7,496 nt of DNA from Clostridia bacterium (lineage in GTDB: Bacteria; Bacillota; Clostridia; Christensenellales; Aristaeellaceae): NCBI GenBank assembly GCA_017458865.1, contig JAFSZW010000491.1:1-7496 (forward strand), read 5' to 3'. Below are positions 6,801-7,496 of this stretch, one piece after another (position 1 is the stretch's first letter; each line of letters opens with the position of its first letter). A program made the position numbers and the translations under genes. The notes below the pieces were generated by a model that saw nothing but the letters and a program-made list of their open reading frames with translations, did not search any database and had not been told where the DNA came from.

Positions 6801-7496
6801 CCATGAACGTGATCGCCGGTTCAGATGCAGGCCTTGAAATAACTGTTGCGACTGATGCGGACGGCCGGTACAGGTTCGACGGCGTCATGCCGGGGACTGT
6901 AACGATCCGTGCGGTACTGCCTGAATCATGTGCCTTTACTAAGAACGCGAACGGACTCAAACGGGTAAGCATCATCCCGGAGACGGATGATTATGATGCT
7001 GTTTCCGGTTCCATTTCCATGGAGGCAGGCATGAACCTGACCGATCTGGACATTGGCATTGTCGGGATTGGCGGCATCAGCGGCAATACCTGGCTGGACA
7101 AGGTCTATGACGGTGTCCAGACGGCAGAGGATGAGCCGCTTGCGGGTGTCCGTGTCGAACTGGTGGACAATGTGTCCGGTCAGATGGTCAAGTCGACGGA
7201 AAGCAATGAATTCGGCGCGTACGCCATCGACAGGGTGCGCACAGGTGAGTACAGGGTCCGCTTTGTCCTGCCGGATGGAATGGTCTTTACCATGTCCGGT
7301 GCGGGCACTGTCGAAATGAGCGATGAGCGCAGTGCCGAAACGGAGCCGATTCAGCTTCAGATGGGTGAACAGCGCAGCGGCGTAAGTGCCGGTGCCATCC
7401 TGCCGGCAACCATCAGCGGCACGATGCTGGATGAGGACATGAATGATGGATTTGGTCATGTCATGGTTTCCCTCATGGAGGGCGGCATGGCCGTCC
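752..7496 (+). CDS. Giant secreted multidomain surface protein with SpaA-like and SdrD-B-like domains (3' end outside window)
   Basis: One reading frame runs without a stop for 2248 complete codons and leaves the window open. It begins GTG with AAGGAG seven bases upstream. The product has a signal peptide (1-22), then about ten Ig/prealbumin-like domains (28-1006), of which at least four are SpaA-like. Next come an unclassified module (1007-1203) and tandem SdrD-B-like domains from 1204 on. SpaA-like hallmarks include GAEFGVY (69-75), GTYTLSETQAPTGY (762-775) and GDYTLTQTEAAPGY (961-974). SdrD-like units repeat TDxxGxYxFxxLxPGxY. In related proteins these modules form stiff stalks that project an adhesive tip from the cell wall or build pili, so an adhesin or matrix-binding role is inferred, not shown. 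No enzyme motif is visible. The protein is acidic and has only about 39 lysines (hand count, under 2 percent). A sortase or other anchor would be beyond the edge. Start and reading frame are secure; the ligand is unknown. Confidence 0.9.
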   Translation, partial: MKQGICFILSFMLILMLCIGLAEQKQYGDYIYVPASGSDAGTGIIHLAVNGIGYDPETGEAQQIENLKGAEFGVYVISAGGEVRPWANPLFPTEQMKIRTGADGASFTLPFGMDYYLMQESSQNGYLFDAEALIKVDSDELKVENYMPAMVAVQVMDSLQYPVNGLFLQLTDEDGNVSEIETDDNGWAKFTSNTAIRGQVTEASLPDGVYPAKSGTVNGIESSIPVTVDCEPGNCVTVRFEHPAMGYVQLNAALAVLDDMGEIVTSPLAGIIMRIDAETERVLTTDDEGFAEISLLEGTYPVTFSTDDDAIHLPFDHASLVIESGGVTTVPVEAVLDEGRIIVEAAFGGHDAEGMVRISDSEGKETLFETGIGAVGHVVSPALPSGIYSVQLDPGSKNRIAELYCEQMTEQRDDIALIEVLPGSVSRLEAEISVPESQQYAVTVQTINESGDIALEAVTVSGTATLMNDGKEQIPVEIEDGNLFVETFSGEYWLELDADLAETIGVRRTSERFSLPSDDGTVVFPVTGGRALLRVSDSKGEPAAAGVYRIKDADGNVHTLSTDEGGLAISPMLAEGTAEIENIELPVNCDECPIMQVQISAGKLEQVEVVHPRRGTVTITVVRQQVENGALTKVPVEEMGVQLTAVTGFVDDGMEYRDTDANGTVRMTLQAGSYEASLAADEIDASERAGEPATFTIENNQDLEVQLTLYAAEGGIEVCLQNQETLAPQLLTQVQFVLENEQGSTLLQLKDGVFAADGFAAGTYTLSETQAPTGYSLMKPREVQITGGEIAAVQVPLEEYATVTVTKYGLTFDDSLKNYLVPLSGGYGVYLVEDGAEVPYPDADSQMVVYSNVSAESGLPSSVQLPAEDAGTVYRLKELEANIGFALDTETHEILAYPGQTYDLTCSVSSDRGFYHLTLRDHDDGTLVSGAKFTLSDAAGETISTFELNEDYRNDMAIPVGDYTLTQTEAAPGYMLTESVKSFRVEPYLTMGGQVSEVAYTTQRIPEADWGEALINGFTSSQELGMTLVTVDPAPYPETMALEVPQITLRLLPKDGGAATIRSISLNGIQEGIGDAGMRIEYMVENAGWQSGSSQMVTGSDMPKTVILPETELVTAVRVTYLDMSTGLEHCDAGFVPGDISLQVCGYGNEPTETEVEASVTGTVKYSTGIDLPEETCRISSSAYASVTAEPAGMTVPAAMGRDGRISGCVFYDEGIDGIIMPDSARLGGIAVTLCDTSSNAIDTVQTDEEGRFAFTSLSAGTYVLEFESEYIYTRGELYTPFLTSRVSTTGVSDLITVDSEHTDEWIMAGCVTPATITGTLTEQVSPEETAPVEGCLVELWKIGQDEPVIVVTDAYGAYAASNLLPGDYEIRVNLPDGSLSQDAVDGYLSADVTLGEGELKQTDEIQLIRAAHLSGCVRVDDNGDGQIAETAQGVSSIRVELARLLPDGHAETVDTAETDAEGRYAFDGIYPGDYTLSYTLGDNWVFTRYGVDSDVFGSVSGTGSTKPFSLVCGETAEKNAGVTMPSELSVMVFRDQRMDGIRQANEEGIEGVVISLVRVESGEDAEVLTAFTDQTGLVTFSRVSPGEYRLAYRMPGIWRATVEGYPDGSQAYSFVPQTTESEGRSSVFAIPMGTALNLYIGAVQTGNIGGQVFYDDNADAAMGTGEAPAAGIPVVLLNAQDIQIAETVTEADGTYIFTGLPTGRYKVRFTANVGECFSGNERTAVRNAAERSDSNVSSTRLITLEGGRSVTGANAGIVRLSYITGQVFIDRNADSNWGQDESGMQDVEVALTSESGRVVVATVRSDADGNFAFYNVYPGQYKLRIDAGEYYVYAGNTPGNTLPVESHTGNWYYSAQFTVMGNTEAAGMCYGFLQQSLIRGTVWEDTNYNGSMDGESGLRYVQVTLYDETGTECANARTDRDGKFEFSKLMPGTYSLQIALESGYVFTVNGPESMTPRLNSNVCSVSLDYLDMGEVRDNIKIGALKPGSLTGYAWYDADSDGRRQTDSQPMANIPVTMNVIAGSDAGLEITVATDADGRYRFDGVMPGTVTIRAVLPESCAFTKNANGLKRVSIIPETDDYDAVSGSISMEAGMNLTDLDIGIVGIGGISGNTWLDKVYDGVQTAEDEPLAGVRVELVDNVSGQMVKSTESNEFGAYAIDRVRTGEYRVRFVLPDGMVFTMSGAGTVEMSDERSAETEPIQLQMGEQRSGVSAGAILPATISGTMLDEDMNDGFGHVMVSLMEGGMAV
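833..3769 (+). other. N-terminal block of SpaA/CnaB-like and Ig-like domains
   Basis: Residues about 28-1006 divide by eye into roughly ten beta-rich domains of 80-110 residues. Four are recognisably SpaA-like (prealbumin fold): 28-146 (YYLMQESSQNGY at 115-126), 715-800 (YTLSETQAPTGY), 801-912 (YRLKELEANIGF at 874-885) and 913-1003 (GAKFTL at 930-935, YTLTQTEAAPGY). The stretch between, about 147-714, keeps TDDxGxAxF/LxxGxY-type cores (TDDEGFAEISLLEGTY and DANGTVRMTLQAGSYEA) but is too divergent to name. SpaA-like domains usually carry a strand-A lysine that bonds to a late Asn or Asp, helped by the Glu in the LxE motif. Here the Glu survives, but the lysine position is V, Q or R in three of the four; only K807 (TVTKYG) fits. 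Domain limits are approximate. Confidence 0.7.
3770..4360 (+). other. Unclassified module between the SpaA-like and SdrD-like blocks
   Basis: Residues 1007-1203 do not follow either repeat pattern. The first half (LRLLPKDGGAATIRSISLNG, then GMRIEYMVENAGWQ and TAVRVTYLDMSTGLEHCDAG) is beta-rich and looks like one Ig-like domain with a receptor- or sugar-binding-like loop pattern. The second half (VEASVTGTVKYSTGIDL, then ASVTAEPAGMTVPAAMGRD) resembles the strand pattern of DUF11-type surface repeats and ends in an alanine/proline-rich linker. It contains three cysteines (in EHCDAG, LQVCGYG and EETCRISS). I cannot assign a function. It may be a spacer between stalk types or a binding module; neither is proven. 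Confidence 0.45.
4361..7496 (+). repeat. Tandem array of SdrD-B-like protein domains (nine complete, tenth partial)
   Basis: By phasing the conserved opening [GS]x[IL][STG]Gx[VA][FW] and the core TDxxGxYxFxxLxPGxYxL, domains start at residues 1204, 1316, 1413, 1527, 1647, 1763, 1877, 1988, 2107 and 2219 (nucleotides 4361, 4697, 4988, 5330, 5690, 6038, 6380, 6713, 7070, 7406). Each complete unit is 97-120 residues. Most carry a first-loop acidic motif like the calcium site of staphylococcal Sdr B repeats: DDNGDG (1421-1426), DDNADA (1656-1661), DRNADS (1771-1776), DTNYNG (1886-1891), DADSDG (1997-2002) and DEDMNDG (2227-2233). The second unit (1316-1412) lacks the loop. Many units end in the family's xLxxGxxxxxxxAGI strand. 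The copies differ strongly in both protein and DNA, so this is an old duplication, not a recent expansion. A calcium-stiffened stalk is inferred from the family. Confidence 0.78.

Noticed and set aside
728..7496. Alternative GTG start at 728 giving a more basic signal-peptide N-region.
   Set aside because: It has no ribosome binding site upstream, while the GTG at 752 has AAGGAG at ideal spacing.

Overview
The window suggests a Gram-positive, probably anaerobic gut or rumen member of the Clostridia (Bacillota). The clues are moderate GC content, strong AAGGAG-type ribosome binding sites, sigma-A-like promoters, a bacterial acyl-ACP thioesterase, and a very large secreted protein built from SpaA/CnaB-like and SdrD-B-like modules. 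The genus cannot be named from this sequence alone.

Layout. Positions 1-156 (minus strand) hold the first 52 codons of an acyl-ACP thioesterase that runs off the left edge. Positions 157-751 are a divergent intergenic region of about 595 bases with no convincing gene. It contains a promoter and a perfect 16-base palindrome for the thioesterase, a separate plus-strand promoter near 434-462, and a leader of roughly 280 bases for the large gene. From 752 to the right edge, the plus strand is one uninterrupted reading frame of at least 2248 codons. It starts with GTG behind a well-placed AAGGAG and has no stop before the window ends.

The giant protein has four visible parts: a signal peptide (residues 1-22); a block of about ten Ig/prealbumin-like domains, of which four are recognisably SpaA-like (about 28-1006); a roughly 197-residue module I cannot classify (1007-1203); and a tandem array of SdrD-B-like domains (nine complete and a tenth cut by the edge, 1204 onward). 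Any cell-wall anchor, such as an LPXTG motif or a transmembrane tail, would lie beyond the window. The protein is very acidic and poor in lysine, and most SpaA-like domains lack the lysine needed for an internal isopeptide bond.

The two genes are divergent with separate promoters, so a functional link (membrane lipid supply versus cell surface) is not supported beyond adjacency. I found no RNA gene, CRISPR array, insertion sequence or phage gene. The most interesting object is the giant surface protein itself, together with the possible operator in front of the thioesterase.
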